Assembly (NCBI RefSeq): GCF_000021965.1 | Contig: NC_011832.1 | Coordinates: 186,001-250,000, forward strand | Reading direction: 5' to 3' | Length of the DNA: 64,000 nt | Origin: Methanosphaerula palustris E1-9c | GTDB lineage: Archaea > Halobacteriota > Methanomicrobia > Methanomicrobiales > Methanospirillaceae | Shown here: positions 1 to 9,135 of the stretch, one piece after another | How the letters are laid out: the number at the start of each line of letters is the position of its first letter | Numbering within the stretch: position 1 is the first letter of the stretch | The notes under the pieces: generated by a model | Database searches by the model: none | What the model saw: the letters and a program-made list of their open reading frames with translations, nothing else | Told to the model about the DNA's origin: nothing | Program-made: the position numbers and the translations under genes

Positions 1-2
1 TG

Positions 3-1193
3 CTGGCCGGCACCGACGGCAGTACACGCGAGGTATCGGTCATTCGGGGTGACGGTACCCCCGGTCTGCTCTGGCTCTCATCGACCAAGGTCACCCGGGT
101 CGGATTGAATGAGGCAATGGTCGCTCTGAACGCCCCGCTCTGTGACCCCGGGTTCCGGCAGCAGCTCGACCTTGCAGATTTCAAGGAGTTTGCCGCAGGG
201 CTCCCTCAGGGGGTCTATGAGATGGACACCCGGTTCATCTTGACCTTTATCAATCGGGCGGCGCTGGTGATGTTCGGTCTCACTGTCGAGGATGTGAACC
301 AGGGAATCTGCGTGGTAGATTGGTTGGTTCCTGAACAGCGGGAGGAGGTTATCGCGGTGCTGAGTGGGAGTCTTAACGGGATCCGGACCCCTCGACATGA
401 CTGGCTGGCCAGGCGGAAGGACGGGTCCACCTTCCCGGTGATGATCTATGCGACGCCCATCGTGCAGCATGGTCGAATCGTCGGCAACCGGGGGCTGGTG
501 ATCGACATCTCTGAACTGAAGCAGTCACAGGAGGCGCTTGAGACGGCCAACCGGAAACTGAACCTGCTCTCCCGTGTGACCAGGCATGACATCCAGAATC
601 AGGTGACCTCCCTGCTTGGCTACCTGACCCTCGTCGAGGAGTCGGTCGGCGATCCGGGGCAGATCAGTCACCTTAAAAAAGGGAGAACCGCCGCAGAGGC
701 GATCGGCAGGCAGATCGCGTTCGCCAGGGATTATCAGGAGATCGGGGTGAACGCCCCTGAGTGGCAGCACCTCGGCACCGTCCTCGCCCGAGCCAGAACA
801 GGATGGACATCGGGGGATGTTGCGATCACCATCGAGGACGCCGACCTGCAGGTCTACGCAGATCCGATGCTCGAGAAGATCTTCTCGAACCTGATCGACA
901 ATGCGCTTAGATACGGAGGGTCGATCACCAGGATCCGGTTCTCTGCCGCCGTCACTGATGCCGGCTGCCAGATCCTCTGCGCTGACGACGGCCAGGGGGT
1001 TCCGGAGGATCAGAAGGAACTGATCTTTCTGGAAGGGGTTGGCCATCACACCGGTTTCGGCCTCTTTCTTGCGCGCGAGATCCTGCAGTTGACTGGGATC
1101 ACCATCGCCGAGACTGGGACCTTTGGGGAAGGGGCCGTCTTCACCATCAGTGTACCTGATGGGGGATACCGCACAACAGTACAGGAATTATGA
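3..1193 (+). CDS. PAS-domain sensor histidine kinase, 5' end outside window
   Basis: This frame is open to the left edge without a stop, and the residues before the first candidate start (TTG at 105) read like the end of a PAS domain (EVSVIRGDGTPGLLWLS). The gene therefore probably begins outside the window. A second PAS domain follows (about residues 25-145 counted from 105), then a linker (NRKLNLLSRVTRHDIQNQ) with the putative phospho-acceptor His of a methanogen-type dimerisation helix. The end is a GHKL ATPase domain: N box NLIDNALRYGG, G1 box DDGQGVP, and a G2-like GHHTGFGLFLAREIL. It is probably a cytoplasmic two-component sensor; the ligand is unknown. Its stop overlaps the start of dtdA (ATGA). 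Confidence 0.85.
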   Translation: MAGTDGSTREVSVIRGDGTPGLLWLSSTKVTRVGLNEAMVALNAPLCDPGFRQQLDLADFKEFAAGLPQGVYEMDTRFILTFINRAALVMFGLTVEDVNQGICVVDWLVPEQREEVIAVLSGSLNGIRTPRHDWLARRKDGSTFPVMIYATPIVQHGRIVGNRGLVIDISELKQSQEALETANRKLNLLSRVTRHDIQNQVTSLLGYLTLVEESVGDPGQISHLKKGRTAAEAIGRQIAFARDYQEIGVNAPEWQHLGTVLARARTGWTSGDVAITIEDADLQVYADPMLEKIFSNLIDNALRYGGSITRIRFSAAVTDAGCQILCADDGQGVPEDQKELIFLEGVGHHTGFGLFLAREILQLTGITIAETGTFGEGAVFTISVPDGGYRTTVQEL

Positions 1194-2497
1194 AGATAAC
1201 ACTGGTCAACTCGCGGCTGGACCCGGCTGGAGTGACGATACGAGAACAGATTCAGGTGCTGCTGGCCGATCCTGAGTACCAGCGGGAGGGGATAGACTGG
1301 GAGTTTCTGGAGATCGATGGGAGGTTGATCCATCAGGAACGGATCGATACGGGCCTCAACAGTGACCTGCTGATCTTTCTCTCGCGCCACACCTCCAGGC
1401 GGCCGGTCCCCGTGCTGACAGTCCATCCGACCGGGAATCCGGGCGAGGCGCTGCTCGGGGGTGAAGCGGGATCGTTCGCCCCGGCCGCTCCTGGATGGAT
1501 GCAGGCGGTCCTTCAAAACCTGGTCCGGCTGGTCCCGGATGGCTATCAGGCTTCGTACGAGGTGACACATCACGGTCCGACCACCCTATCGACACCCTCG
1601 TTCTTTGTGGAGATTGGCTCCACTGATCATGAATGGTCAGACCCGGTGGCAGGGGCAGCGGTGGCAGAGGCCGTGCTGACTGCCGCACCGGTCGATCCGA
1701 TCAGCCTGATCGGGTTTGGGGGGACGCACTATGCCCCCCGGGAGACGGCGGTGGCCCTGGAGACCCGCGGGGCCTTCGGGCATATCCTCCACTCACGAGA
1801 GATCGGCGGACTGACCGGATCGCTGCTCGCAAAGATCGCTACGGCCGCAGAAGCGGAGGCGGTCTATATCGACCGGAAGGCGATCGATCGTCCCGCCCTC
1901 GATCATCTGTATGCCCTCCTCGAGGAGACCGATCTCCCGGTGCTCGGTGAGAAGGAACTCCATCAGATTGGATCCCTCTCCTGGCAGGAGTACCGTTCCC
2001 TCCGACAGATAGCTGGGGATGCAGCGCCTGGTGCACATCTGGTCATCGGCACCCTGCCTGGTGGGGGGACGCCGGTCACCGCGACCGTCCCGGCCGATCT
2101 CCTCGCCCAGGCTATCAGTGCAGATCAGGGGAGGGTCATGACCGCGATCGGCAGGATGCCGGTGGTCGGTCTGACTGGGAGAGGGGGTCTTCTCTTACCA
2201 ATTATTATCACCTATGAACGGTATAGATCTCAGATCATACATGATTTAATAACCCTGTGTGTAAAAACCATACGTGAAGAGCAGCATGCTGTCATCGACG
2301 GTGACCGGCTGATCATCAAAAAAGAACGATTTGATCCCGGATTGGCAGCCAGTTTGGGCGTGCCACCCGGGGCCCTGTTTGGGATGCTGAAGGGCGGGCA
2401 GGCGGTCAGGGTCGGTGATCAGGTGATCAAGCCTGAAATGGTCCGGTCGTGTACGGTCACAGCGATACATCTGCGGGGGTTGGAGAGGTATACATGA
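1190..2497 (+). CDS. dtdA: D-aminoacyl-tRNA deacylase, archaeal GEK1 type, with C-terminal extension
   Basis: The enzyme hydrolyses D-amino acids from mischarged tRNA. The first 270 or so residues carry the family signatures: an SRHTSRR segment, [31 protein letters not shown] and [10 protein letters not shown], whose His residues are the presumed metal/catalytic set. The single-domain family members are about 270-280 residues, whereas this protein is 435, so about 160 residues are additional. I recognise no domain in that tail, although it ends in a compact region with [15 protein letters not shown]. The ATG at 1190 overlaps the preceding kinase stop by 4 nt, and its own TGA overlaps the ftsZ ATG, so the genes are probably co-transcribed. 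Confidence 0.88.
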   Translation: MKITLVNSRLDPAGVTIREQIQVLLADPEYQREGIDWEFLEIDGRLIHQERIDTGLNSDLLIFLSRHTSRRPVPVLTVHPTGNPGEALLGGEAGSFAPAAPGWMQAVLQNLVRLVPDGYQASYEVTHHGPTTLSTPSFFVEIGSTDHEWSDPVAGAAVAEAVLTAAPVDPISLIGFGGTHYAPRETAVALETRGAFGHILHSREIGGLTGSLLAKIATAAEAEAVYIDRKAIDRPALDHLYALLEETDLPVLGEKELHQIGSLSWQEYRSLRQIAGDAAPGAHLVIGTLPGGGTPVTATVPADLLAQAISADQGRVMTAIGRMPVVGLTGRGGLLLPIIITYERYRSQIIHDLITLCVKTIREEQHAVIDGDRLIIKKERFDPGLAASLGVPPGALFGMLKGGQAVRVGDQVIKPEMVRSCTVTAIHLRGLERYT

Positions 2498-3591
2498 GAT
2501 CAATTGTTGAAGAGGCGCTTTCTAGAGTGAGAGATAACGACATTACGACGGAATACTCTCAGAATAATGAAGATCTTGAGGAGGTTCTGCGCGACCTCAA
2601 GACCGAGGTCGCAGTGATCGGCTGTGGTGGCGGGGGATCGAACACGATCACCCGTATGATGGAGGAGGGTATCCATGGTGCACGGCTGATCGCAATTAAC
2701 ACCGATGCCCAGCACCTGAGCAGGATCCAGGCGGATTCCCGGATTCTGATCGGCAGGCAGCGAACCCGTGGGCTCGGGGCCGGCTCCCTCCCGCAGATCG
2801 GTGAGGAAGCGGCGCTTGAGACCGAGGAGGACATCAGGCGTGCTGTCGTGGGCTGCGATATGGTCTTTATCACGGCCGGGCTCGGTGGAGGCACCGGGAC
2901 CGGCTCTGCACCGGTGGTTGCCAAGGCCGCCCATGAGGAGGGTGCACTGACGATCGCTGTCGTCACCCTTCCGTTCGTTGCAGAGGGTGCGATCAGGATG
3001 GAGAATGCAGAGGCCGGGCTTGAGCGGCTCCGCGATGTTGCCGATACGGTGATCGTGGTTCCGAACGACAGGCTGCTTGAGGTAGTTCCCCGTCTTCCCC
3101 TCTATGCCGCCTTCAAGGTATCAGACGAGGTGCTGATGCGGGCGGTCAAGGGTATCACTGAACTGATCACGATGCCCGGGCTCGTGAATCTGGACTTTGC
3201 CGATGTTCGGACCGTCATGGAGCGCGGAGGCGTGGCCATGATCGGGATGGGCGAGAGTGATTCCGAGGACAAGGCGATCGATTCAGTGAAGAAGGCGCTC
3301 CGCTCCCCCCTGCTGGATGTTGAGATATCCGGTGCGACGGCGGCCCTGGTCAATGTGGTCGGTGGCCCGGATATGACGATGGAGGAGGCAGAAGGGGTCG
3401 TGCAGGAGGTCTACAACCGGATCGACCCGTCTGCGCGGATCATCTGGGGGGCCCAGGTCGACCCTGACATGGAACACAAGATGCGTACGATGCTGGTTGT
3501 GACCGGTGTTCAGTCGGCCCAGATCTACGGTAGAAGTGAGAAGAAGTCACCTGCGATGAACAGGCAGTTCGATATCGATTTCTTAAAGTGA
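2494..3591 (+). CDS. ftsZ: Cell division GTPase FtsZ
   Basis: Tubulin-like GTPase that polymerises at midcell into the division ring. Seen in the sequence: nucleotide-binding GCGGGGSNT near the N terminus, the tubulin signature [12 protein letters not shown], and the T7-loop region [11 protein letters not shown]. The short tail ends in QFDIDFLK, plausible as a partner-binding peptide. The protein is 365 residues from the ATG at 2494. That start overlaps the dtdA stop (ATGA) and follows a purine-rich GGAGAGGT. An in-frame ATG at 2449 would lie inside dtdA and add residues not typical of FtsZ, so it is rejected. It heads the ftsZ-secE-spt5 set common in euryarchaea. Confidence 0.95.
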   Translation: MRSIVEEALSRVRDNDITTEYSQNNEDLEEVLRDLKTEVAVIGCGGGGSNTITRMMEEGIHGARLIAINTDAQHLSRIQADSRILIGRQRTRGLGAGSLPQIGEEAALETEEDIRRAVVGCDMVFITAGLGGGTGTGSAPVVAKAAHEEGALTIAVVTLPFVAEGAIRMENAEAGLERLRDVADTVIVVPNDRLLEVVPRLPLYAAFKVSDEVLMRAVKGITELITMPGLVNLDFADVRTVMERGGVAMIGMGESDSEDKAIDSVKKALRSPLLDVEISGATAALVNVVGGPDMTMEEAEGVVQEVYNRIDPSARIIWGAQVDPDMEHKMRTMLVVTGVQSAQIYGRSEKKSPAMNRQFDIDFLK

Positions 3592-3597
3592 GTCTCT

Positions 3598-3804
3598 ATG
3601 GATCTGAATATCAAGGATGTCAATATCAAGGCCCTCAATATCAACGAGGAGCTCTTCAGAAAGTACTGGCGTGTGCTCAAACTCGCCAGAACCCCCTCGC
3701 GTGAGGAGTTCATTAAGATCGCCATCGTCGCGGCAGCGGGTGTCGTGATTATTGGACTGATCGGGTTTATCATCTACGAATTGATGCTGGTGTTGCCACA
3801 GTGA
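3598..3804 (+). CDS. secE: Preprotein translocase subunit SecE (Sec61 gamma)
   Basis: Small membrane subunit that clamps the SecY channel. At 68 residues it has the expected archaeal size: an amphipathic N-terminal helix with EELFRKYWRVLKLARTPSREEF, the characteristic conserved stretch before the membrane, followed by one transmembrane helix (about residues 43-64, IAIVAAAGVVIIGLIGFIIY). It starts 6 nt after ftsZ and its TGA overlaps the GTG of spt5. This order is conserved in euryarchaea, which supports the call for such a short gene. Confidence 0.93.
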   Translation: MDLNIKDVNIKALNINEELFRKYWRVLKLARTPSREEFIKIAIVAAAGVVIIGLIGFIIYELMLVLPQ

Positions 3805-4289
3805 CCGAGTCTGAAGGTGCTGAAGAGGAGACGACGCTCCATTACTTTGCGATCAAGACCACCTCCAAGCAGGAGCGGACTGTCGCCGATAATATCAAGA
3901 AGGCGGTGGATCAGACCGATATCAAGGTCTATTCGGTCATGGCCCCGAAGGAACTGCAGGGGTATGTGCTGGTCGAGACCCCTGAGAAACTGAACCGGAT
4001 GGAGCAGTTGATCGAGCGGGTTCCCCATGCCCGTGCCATTCTGCGCGGTGAGACTGCTCTTGCCGAGGTCGCTCACTTTCTCGTGCCCAAACCGGTGGTC
4101 AGCGGTATCGTTGAAGGGACGATCATCGAGCTGATTGCAGGGCCGTTCAAGGGTGAGAAGGCCATCGTTAAACGGGTTGATTCAGGTAAAGAAGAGATCA
4201 CGGTCGAGCTGTACGAGAGTATGGTTCCAATCCCGATCACGGTCCGCGGAGATAATGTCCGCGTGATCGATCGGGGTGAAGATCGGTAA
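3801..4289 (+). CDS. spt5: Transcription elongation factor Spt5 (NusG homologue)
   Basis: Processivity factor that binds the RNA polymerase clamp together with Spt4. Residues 10-95 form the NGN domain (HYFAIKTTSKQERTVADNI at its start, GYVLVETPEKLNRMEQLIE in the middle). Residues 105-155 form the KOW domain (IELIAGPFKGEKAIVKRVD). The GTG start at 3801 overlaps the secE stop as GTGA, so translational coupling is likely. The acidic N-terminal leader (TESEGAEEE) is slightly longer than in minimal archaeal forms. The 107-nt gap after it contains the promoter of the ribosomal protein genes. Confidence 0.94.
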   Translation: MTESEGAEEETTLHYFAIKTTSKQERTVADNIKKAVDQTDIKVYSVMAPKELQGYVLVETPEKLNRMEQLIERVPHARAILRGETALAEVAHFLVPKPVVSGIVEGTIIELIAGPFKGEKAIVKRVDSGKEEITVELYESMVPIPITVRGDNVRVIDRGEDR

Positions 4290-4396
4290 TGACCGTTCCA
4301 CTCCTATCCTCTTTTCATTGATAGCTTTAAGTCCCCATACCATCAACCCTAGTAAACCCAAGCTTTGTACCCTTTCAGGGACAGCATGGTGATACT
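4290..4396 (+). promoter_or_regulatory. Probable promoter region of the L11-L1-P0-P1 cluster
   Basis: This is the only sizeable gap between spt5 and the stalk-protein genes. It contains an A/T-rich GCTTTAAGT element near 4324-4332 that could act as the TATA box, and a GGTGAT purine stretch 6 nt before the L11 ATG that could serve as ribosome-binding site. The placement rests on composition and spacing alone. Confidence 0.45.
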
Positions 4397-4873
4397 ATGG
4401 CAGAAACGGTCGAGGTATTGGTACCAGGCGGAAGGGCAACCGCAGGACCCCCAATTGGTCCTGCATTGGGACCTCTCGGAATCAACGTGAAGGCAGTCGT
4501 CGACGACATCAACAAGAAGACGGCTGAGTTCAATGGCATGCAGGTGCCGGTGAAGATCGAGGTGGACGACAAAAAGAATGTCACCATCTCAGTCGGGATT
4601 CCCCCGACCACCGCGCTTGTCATGAAAGAAGTTGGTATCGAGAAGGGATCTGCGGAGCCCAACTCCATAATCGTTGGAGACCTGCCTATTGAGGCCGCTG
4701 TGCGCATCGCCCGCATGAAGCTGGATGACATGCTCTCATATGAGCTGAAGACCGCTGTAAAAGAGGTCATCGGCACCTGTGTGAGTGTTGGCGTCACCGT
4801 CGACGGCAAGAAACCAAAAGAGATTCTTGCCGCGATCAGCGCGGGGCAGTACGACAGCGTCCTTGAGGCATAG
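4397..4873 (+). CDS. rpl11: Large-subunit ribosomal protein L11 (uL11)
   Basis: Forms the base of the ribosomal stalk and binds the GTPase-associated centre of 23S rRNA. Recognised by the N-terminal GGRATAGPPIGPALGPLGIN motif and by the C-terminal RNA-binding domain with GTCVSVGVTVDGKKPKEI. The length of 158 residues is normal for archaea. It is first in the stalk operon, followed by L1 after 59 nt. Confidence 0.96.
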   Translation: MAETVEVLVPGGRATAGPPIGPALGPLGINVKAVVDDINKKTAEFNGMQVPVKIEVDDKKNVTISVGIPPTTALVMKEVGIEKGSAEPNSIIVGDLPIEAAVRIARMKLDDMLSYELKTAVKEVIGTCVSVGVTVDGKKPKEILAAISAGQYDSVLEA

Positions 4874-4895
4874 ATGTGTATAACAACCCATAGGA

Positions 4896-4912
4896 GATCC
4901 CGGCATGGGGTC
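4896..4912 (+). promoter_or_regulatory. Small hairpin in the leader between L11 and L1
   Basis: GAUCCC (4896-4901), loop GGCAU and GGGGUC (4907-4912) form a 6-bp stem with one G-U pair, 20 nt before the L1 start. L1 is known to repress its own translation in bacteria and in Methanococcus by binding an mRNA mimic of its 23S site. Whether this hairpin is such a mimic is inference; the stem is short. Confidence 0.3.
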
Positions 4913-4932
4913 GCGAACTATGGAGGTATCAG

Positions 4933-5577
4933 ATGGTTGAAAGGGCAAAAATAATTGAAGCGGTTACCGCGGCAATTGAGAAGGCGCCAGAACGGAAGTT
5001 CTCTGAGGGTGTAGATATCACCATCAATCTCAAGAATATCGATATGGCGCAGCCGAAAAATCGTATCGATGAGACAATCCTTCTTCCACAGGGTACAGGC
5101 AGAAAAATCGAGATCGCGGTGCTGGGTAAGGGTGAGATCACCACCCAGGCCAAGGAAGCAGGTGCTGACCTGATCATGGGTCCTGAAGAGATTGAACGTC
5201 TCGGCGGGGAACCCAGAGAGGCGCGAAAGATCGCGAATCAGTACCGGTTCTTCCTTGCAGAGACCGCGGTGATGCCGCTTGTGGGGCGGTGGCTGGGCCC
5301 AAGGCTCGGTCCCCGCGGAAGGATGCCTATGCCGATCCCACAGGGGACTGATATCCGCCCGATCGTCGAGCGGCTCAGAAACTCTGTGAAGATTCGGACA
5401 AAGGACAAGAAGGTCTTCCATGCGAAGGTCGGCTCAACAGAGATGAACAACGAGCAGATCGCCGAGAACATCGATGCGGTCCTGAAGAGGATCGAATCCG
5501 TGCTCGAGCAGGGTTCGTTGAATGTCAGATCTGTCTATGTCAAGACCTCAATGGGTCCAGCCGTGAGGGTGGTCTGA
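4933..5577 (+). CDS. rpl1: Large-subunit ribosomal protein L1 (uL1)
   Basis: L1-stalk protein that moves deacylated tRNA out of the E site, and a translational repressor in several lineages. The family appears in QPKNRIDETILLPQGTGR, in the hinge segment GRWLGPRLGPRGRMP with its Gly-Pro pattern, and in the C-terminal KVGSTEMNNEQIAENI. The length of 214 residues is typical. The ATG at 4933 has a GGAGGT sequence 8 nt upstream. The next gene starts 1 nt after its stop. Confidence 0.96.
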   Translation: MVERAKIIEAVTAAIEKAPERKFSEGVDITINLKNIDMAQPKNRIDETILLPQGTGRKIEIAVLGKGEITTQAKEAGADLIMGPEEIERLGGEPREARKIANQYRFFLAETAVMPLVGRWLGPRLGPRGRMPMPIPQGTDIRPIVERLRNSVKIRTKDKKVFHAKVGSTEMNNEQIAENIDAVLKRIESVLEQGSLNVRSVYVKTSMGPAVRVV

Positions 5578-5578
5578 A

Positions 5579-6433
5579 GTGTCACTGTACACGCACCACC
5601 TTCCAGAATGGAAGCGGGAAGAGGTCGAGGATGTCAAGAAGCATATCGGGCAGTTCACCCTTGTGGGTCTGGTCGACATGCACGGCATCCCGGCGACGCA
5701 GCTCCAGCAGATCCGAAGGAATCTGCGTGGAATTGCGACGATCAAGATGACCCGGAACACGCTGGTGCTCCATGCACTGGCTGAGATCGGTGGGGATCTC
5801 GAGGCAATCAAGGATTATATCTCTGGCAACAGTGCGATGATCTTTACCAACGAGAACCCCTTCAAGCTCTACAAACTGCTGGCCAAGACGCAGACCAAGA
5901 TGGCTGCCAAGGCCGGACAGATTGCACCTGAGGACATCGTGGTCCCCAAGGGACCGACCTCGTTCAAGCCAGGCCCCATCGTCGGAGAACTGCAGCAGGC
6001 AGGGATCCCGGCAGCGATCGAGGCAGGCAAGGTCAAGATCAAGGAGACCAAGACCGTCGTCAAGGCGGGCGGGGTCATCAATGCCAAGCTCGCGACGGTG
6101 CTCGCCAAGCTCGACATCAAGCCGGTGGATGTTGGCCTGATGTTACAGGCCGCCTTCTATCAGGGGTCTATCTTCGAGCCGTCGACGCTGAACATCGATG
6201 AGTCGGTCTTCATGGGTCAGATCGCACAGGCAGCCACTGAGGCATTCAACCTGTCAGTGAACGCGGCGTTCCCGACTGCTGATACGATCGGTGCAATCGT
6301 CACCAAGGCGGCCAGAGAGGCACGGAGCCTTGGTATCGAAGCACCGGTCTATGAGCAGGATCTGATCGATGCGATCATCGGAAAAGCGTACAGAGAGATG
6401 GCAGCCGTGAAGGGCGCCATCGGTGAAAATTGA
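5579..6433 (+). CDS. rpl10: Acidic ribosomal stalk protein P0 (uL10)
   Basis: Anchors the P1 dimers to the ribosome. The N-terminal rRNA-binding domain shows GLVDMHGIPATQLQQIRRNL and KMTRNTLVLHAL, and the middle region shows GPTSFKPGPIVGEL, which is typical of archaeal P0. The C-terminal third is helical and presumably carries the P1 binding spine. At 284 residues it ends without the charged EEEKKEEE tail seen in many archaeal P0 proteins. The start is GTG, 1 nt after the L1 stop, so it is probably translationally coupled. Confidence 0.94.
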   Translation: MSLYTHHLPEWKREEVEDVKKHIGQFTLVGLVDMHGIPATQLQQIRRNLRGIATIKMTRNTLVLHALAEIGGDLEAIKDYISGNSAMIFTNENPFKLYKLLAKTQTKMAAKAGQIAPEDIVVPKGPTSFKPGPIVGELQQAGIPAAIEAGKVKIKETKTVVKAGGVINAKLATVLAKLDIKPVDVGLMLQAAFYQGSIFEPSTLNIDESVFMGQIAQAATEAFNLSVNAAFPTADTIGAIVTKAAREARSLGIEAPVYEQDLIDAIIGKAYREMAAVKGAIGEN

Positions 6434-6460
6434 AATATTGAGATTAAAGGGTGAACTGAA

Positions 6461-6769
6461 ATGGAATATATCTATGCTGCACTCCTGCTTCACAAGGCAG
6501 GCAAGGACGTAAGTGAAGAGAACGTAAAGGCAGTCCTGACTGCCGCCGGCATCGCTGCCGACGAGTCCCGGATCAAGGCGCTGGTCGCCTCGCTCGAGGG
6601 TGTCGACATCGAGGATGCCATCTCCAAGGCAGCCGCAGCTCCAGTCGCTGTTGCAGCCGCACCGGCAGCAGCCGGCGCAGCACCTGCAGCCGCAGAAGAG
6701 GAGCCGGAAGAGGACAAGAAGGAAGAGGAAGAGAGCGGAATGGCAGGGCTCGGTGCCCTGTTCGGGTAA
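6461..6769 (+). CDS. rpl12: Ribosomal stalk protein P1 (archaeal L12)
   Basis: Recruits translational GTPases to the ribosome. It begins [20 protein letters not shown], the dimerisation domain, then has an Ala-rich hinge (residues 60-78), a Glu/Lys-rich stretch and the conserved C-terminal tail [10 protein letters not shown] that contacts elongation factors. Its 102 residues are normal. It is last in the operon, and a pyrimidine-rich run follows the stop. Confidence 0.96.
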   Translation: MEYIYAALLLHKAGKDVSEENVKAVLTAAGIAADESRIKALVASLEGVDIEDAISKAAAAPVAVAAAPAAAGAAPAAAEEEPEEDKKEEEESGMAGLGALFG

Positions 6770-7035
6770 TCCCCTCTCATTCTTTCATATCCACGTCAGG
6801 TTCATCTCTTCTCATTCATTGTTACGTCTGTTCGCACCGCATCAACTCGGTCGCTCTTTTTCCATTCATCTTCCCGGTCCAATCAGTTCTATCGCCAATT
6901 TCTGGTACCATGGTCCCTGAGAACATGTACGAATGCTTCGCTCTTTCATAGGTCAACGTTCAACCGGCGATAGGTATGGAGGACGAAAAAAACTGATTCT
7001 CCTGCATTCGGAAGGATAAAATTGAAAAAAAGAGT

Positions 7036-7884
7036 TCAGATAGTTCCCCCGAACTTCTGAGATCTGGGAGTGAATGCCCCTTCCACCAGGTCACGGTTGA
7101 AGACGGGTGGCACCTGACCGGTCTTTGCATAGATATACAATGCCACCACAAAGATTCCCTGCATCGCCGAGGCAAGGATGGCGAGGATTGCTATGAGCAC
7201 GACATAGATGGCGACTGCTGCAAAGAAGACGAGGATATCGTTCAGCAGCAGAGTGGCGAGCATCAGTAAGAACCCGATAATACCGATGGCAACGAAGACG
7301 AGCCCGATGGAGAGGCTGCCGACTGCGCTCTCGCCCCAGGTCTTCTTGAACAACCCGAGCGATCCCTTCATTGCATCGAATACGCCTCTGTCCTCAAAGA
7401 CCAGCACCGGGACGACGAACATGGTGATGAGGCTCCAGACCCCGCCGACCAGTCCTCCGACGATCTGCCCGATGGTACCTTCACGGTCTTCGATCAGGCG
7501 AAGGATCAGACCCACCGTGGCGGCGATGATCGCCCAGGCGAGGATGGAGCCGAGGTGCTTGCCGGCTGCAGCAAGTCCTCCCCCGACGGTCATCGCATTC
7601 CCCTGCAGTTTTGCGTAGACGCAACTGATCAGGCCGACATTGAAGAAGATCACCACAAAGTAACTGACGAGGTAGAAGAGGAACAGGAGGATGATCCCGG
7701 TGATCGAATTGGTCTCCAGCGAGAATGCGCCTTTCGAGAAGATCAGCGGCAGAATAAACGTGGCGATCACAATCAGCATGACGATCCCTGACAATATCGG
7801 AAATACGAGGAGTTTCTTGTCCTCCATCAGGATACGCCAGCTCATTTTTACGAGTTCAATACTGCGCGAAATACGTTCAAACAT
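7036..7884 (-). CDS. Integral membrane protein, DUF6159-like
   Basis: A 282-residue polytopic protein of unknown function. The N terminus MFERISRSIELVKMSWRILM, followed by a hydrophobic segment (about residues 27-50), resembles the DUF6159 family of archaeal and bacterial membrane proteins. About six membrane segments can be picked out, arranged as two similar halves. Soluble loops include VFEDRGVFDAMKGSL. The C-terminal tail PVFNRDLVEGAFTPR is hydrophilic. It faces the stalk operon tail to tail and has no operon partner. The family name is from memory. Confidence 0.65.
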   Translation of the reverse strand: MFERISRSIELVKMSWRILMEDKKLLVFPILSGIVMLIVIATFILPLIFSKGAFSLETNSITGIILLFLFYLVSYFVVIFFNVGLISCVYAKLQGNAMTVGGGLAAAGKHLGSILAWAIIAATVGLILRLIEDREGTIGQIVGGLVGGVWSLITMFVVPVLVFEDRGVFDAMKGSLGLFKKTWGESAVGSLSIGLVFVAIGIIGFLLMLATLLLNDILVFFAAVAIYVVLIAILAILASAMQGIFVVALYIYAKTGQVPPVFNRDLVEGAFTPRSQKFGGTI

Positions 7885-8313
7885 ATTGTTTCGTTTGGAT
7901 TTGTGGGGGAAATGGTTTTCCAGAATCCGATGGGGCTATCCATCATGAGAGGGGGTATTTCAGCGGCCTCATAGGATAGAACGATGCACCCCAGGGGGAC
8001 TCTGTCGATCAGAGAGAAGAGATGAAAACCCTGCGAACAGCTGGCGATATCCGCCTTGAGCGAACCGCTGTTCGTGATCGTCGCCTTTTCACCGGTCAGG
8101 TCCGGGGTTGTGATCGTAACCGTGCCGGCTGAAGGTGCTGACACTGAATTATCGTCAAGGTTTTCACTCCGACTTGGTGCAGCAAGTATGAGTCCGTCGA
8201 TAGAAATTGAAATTTAGTCAGTATCCTCGTCTGTGATGGTGCAGTCAGGATTCATGTTTACCTAAAAAACCCGTAATAATTATCGGGTCGTTTTTGCAAT
8301 TGTTACAGCAATA
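7885..8313. other. Gap with a possible gene remnant and the K+ channel promoter
   Basis: No intact gene is visible. On the minus strand, about 8215 to 8000, a frame without a good start reads like a piece of a secreted protein (TVTITTPDLTGEKATITNSG); it then runs into the DUF6159 gene and may be a remnant. Near the plus-strand gene, ACCCG (8269-8273) and CGGGT (8284-8288) form an inverted repeat around an A/T-rich core, about 25 nt before the channel start. It could be an operator or a hairpin. Confidence 0.3.
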
Positions 8314-9135
8314 ATGCCTACCTTGAAGGAGTCTGTCTACGACATCCTTGATTACGATCCCGAGTGCGGCCTCGTCGAGAAGATTGTCACTATCGGTCTG
8401 ATTATTCTCATTATCACCAATGTCATTGCGGTGATCCTCCAGACCGAACCCGGGATCGGCACGGAGTACGCGACCTTTTTTAACGTCTTTGAGGTGTTCT
8501 CGGTTGGTATCTTCACCATCGAATATCTTCTCCGGTTGTGGAGCATCACCGTCGATCTGCGCTATCGCGAGCCCGTCCGGGGACGGCTTCGGTTCATGGT
8601 CACACCGTTCGCTCTCATCGATGTGCTCGCCGTCCTTCCCTTCTACGTGCCGTTTTTCTTACCGGTGGACCTTCGGACGCTACGTCTCTTCCGCCTGCTC
8701 CGTGTCCTCCGTCTTTTCAAGACAGGGCGGTATTCACAGGCCTTTGATATCTTTATCCGGGTCTTTCGAAACAAACAGGCTGAACTTCTCGTCACTGTCG
8801 CTGTCGCCCTGGTCCTGCTCATCATCTCCTCGAGCCTGATGTACTCGGTCGAGCACGATGTTCAGCCCGACAAATTCCCGAGTATCATCGGAACCATGTG
8901 GTGGGCGATGGCGACCCTCACCACGATCGGATATGGTGATGTCACCCCGATAACTCCACTCGGCAAACTCCTCTCAGGGTGCATCGCGGTCCTCGGAATC
9001 GCGCTCTTCGGTCTTCCGGCCGGTATCTTCGCCTCTGGATTTATGGAAGAGATACAGAGGAAAACTCAGCATCCCGTTATCTGCCCGCATTGCGGGAAGT
9101 TGATCGACGAACAGAACAGAGAGAGGGAGACCTGA
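8314..9135 (+). CDS. Voltage-gated potassium channel (Kv type)
   Basis: Six-transmembrane K+ channel subunit, presumably tetrameric. S1 is at about residues 24-42, S2 at 55-76 and S3 at 97-116. S4 at 121-136 carries Arg at every third position (RTLRLFRLLRVLRLFK), the voltage sensor. The pore loop has the selectivity filter TTIGYGD (203-209), and S6 follows (about 220-245). The 273-residue length matches KvAP-like archaeal channels. Unusual is a short cytoplasmic tail ending in CPHCGKLID, half of a zinc-ribbon knuckle, which might pair with other subunits. Gating is inferred from the motif only. Confidence 0.92.
   Translation: MPTLKESVYDILDYDPECGLVEKIVTIGLIILIITNVIAVILQTEPGIGTEYATFFNVFEVFSVGIFTIEYLLRLWSITVDLRYREPVRGRLRFMVTPFALIDVLAVLPFYVPFFLPVDLRTLRLFRLLRVLRLFKTGRYSQAFDIFIRVFRNKQAELLVTVAVALVLLIISSSLMYSVEHDVQPDKFPSIIGTMWWAMATLTTIGYGDVTPITPLGKLLSGCIAVLGIALFGLPAGIFASGFMEEIQRKTQHPVICPHCGKLIDEQNRERET

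Noticed and set aside
2449-2493. Upstream start for ftsZ
   Set aside because: It lies inside dtdA and adds residues unlike FtsZ; ATG 2494 has a ribosome-binding site and the usual N terminus.
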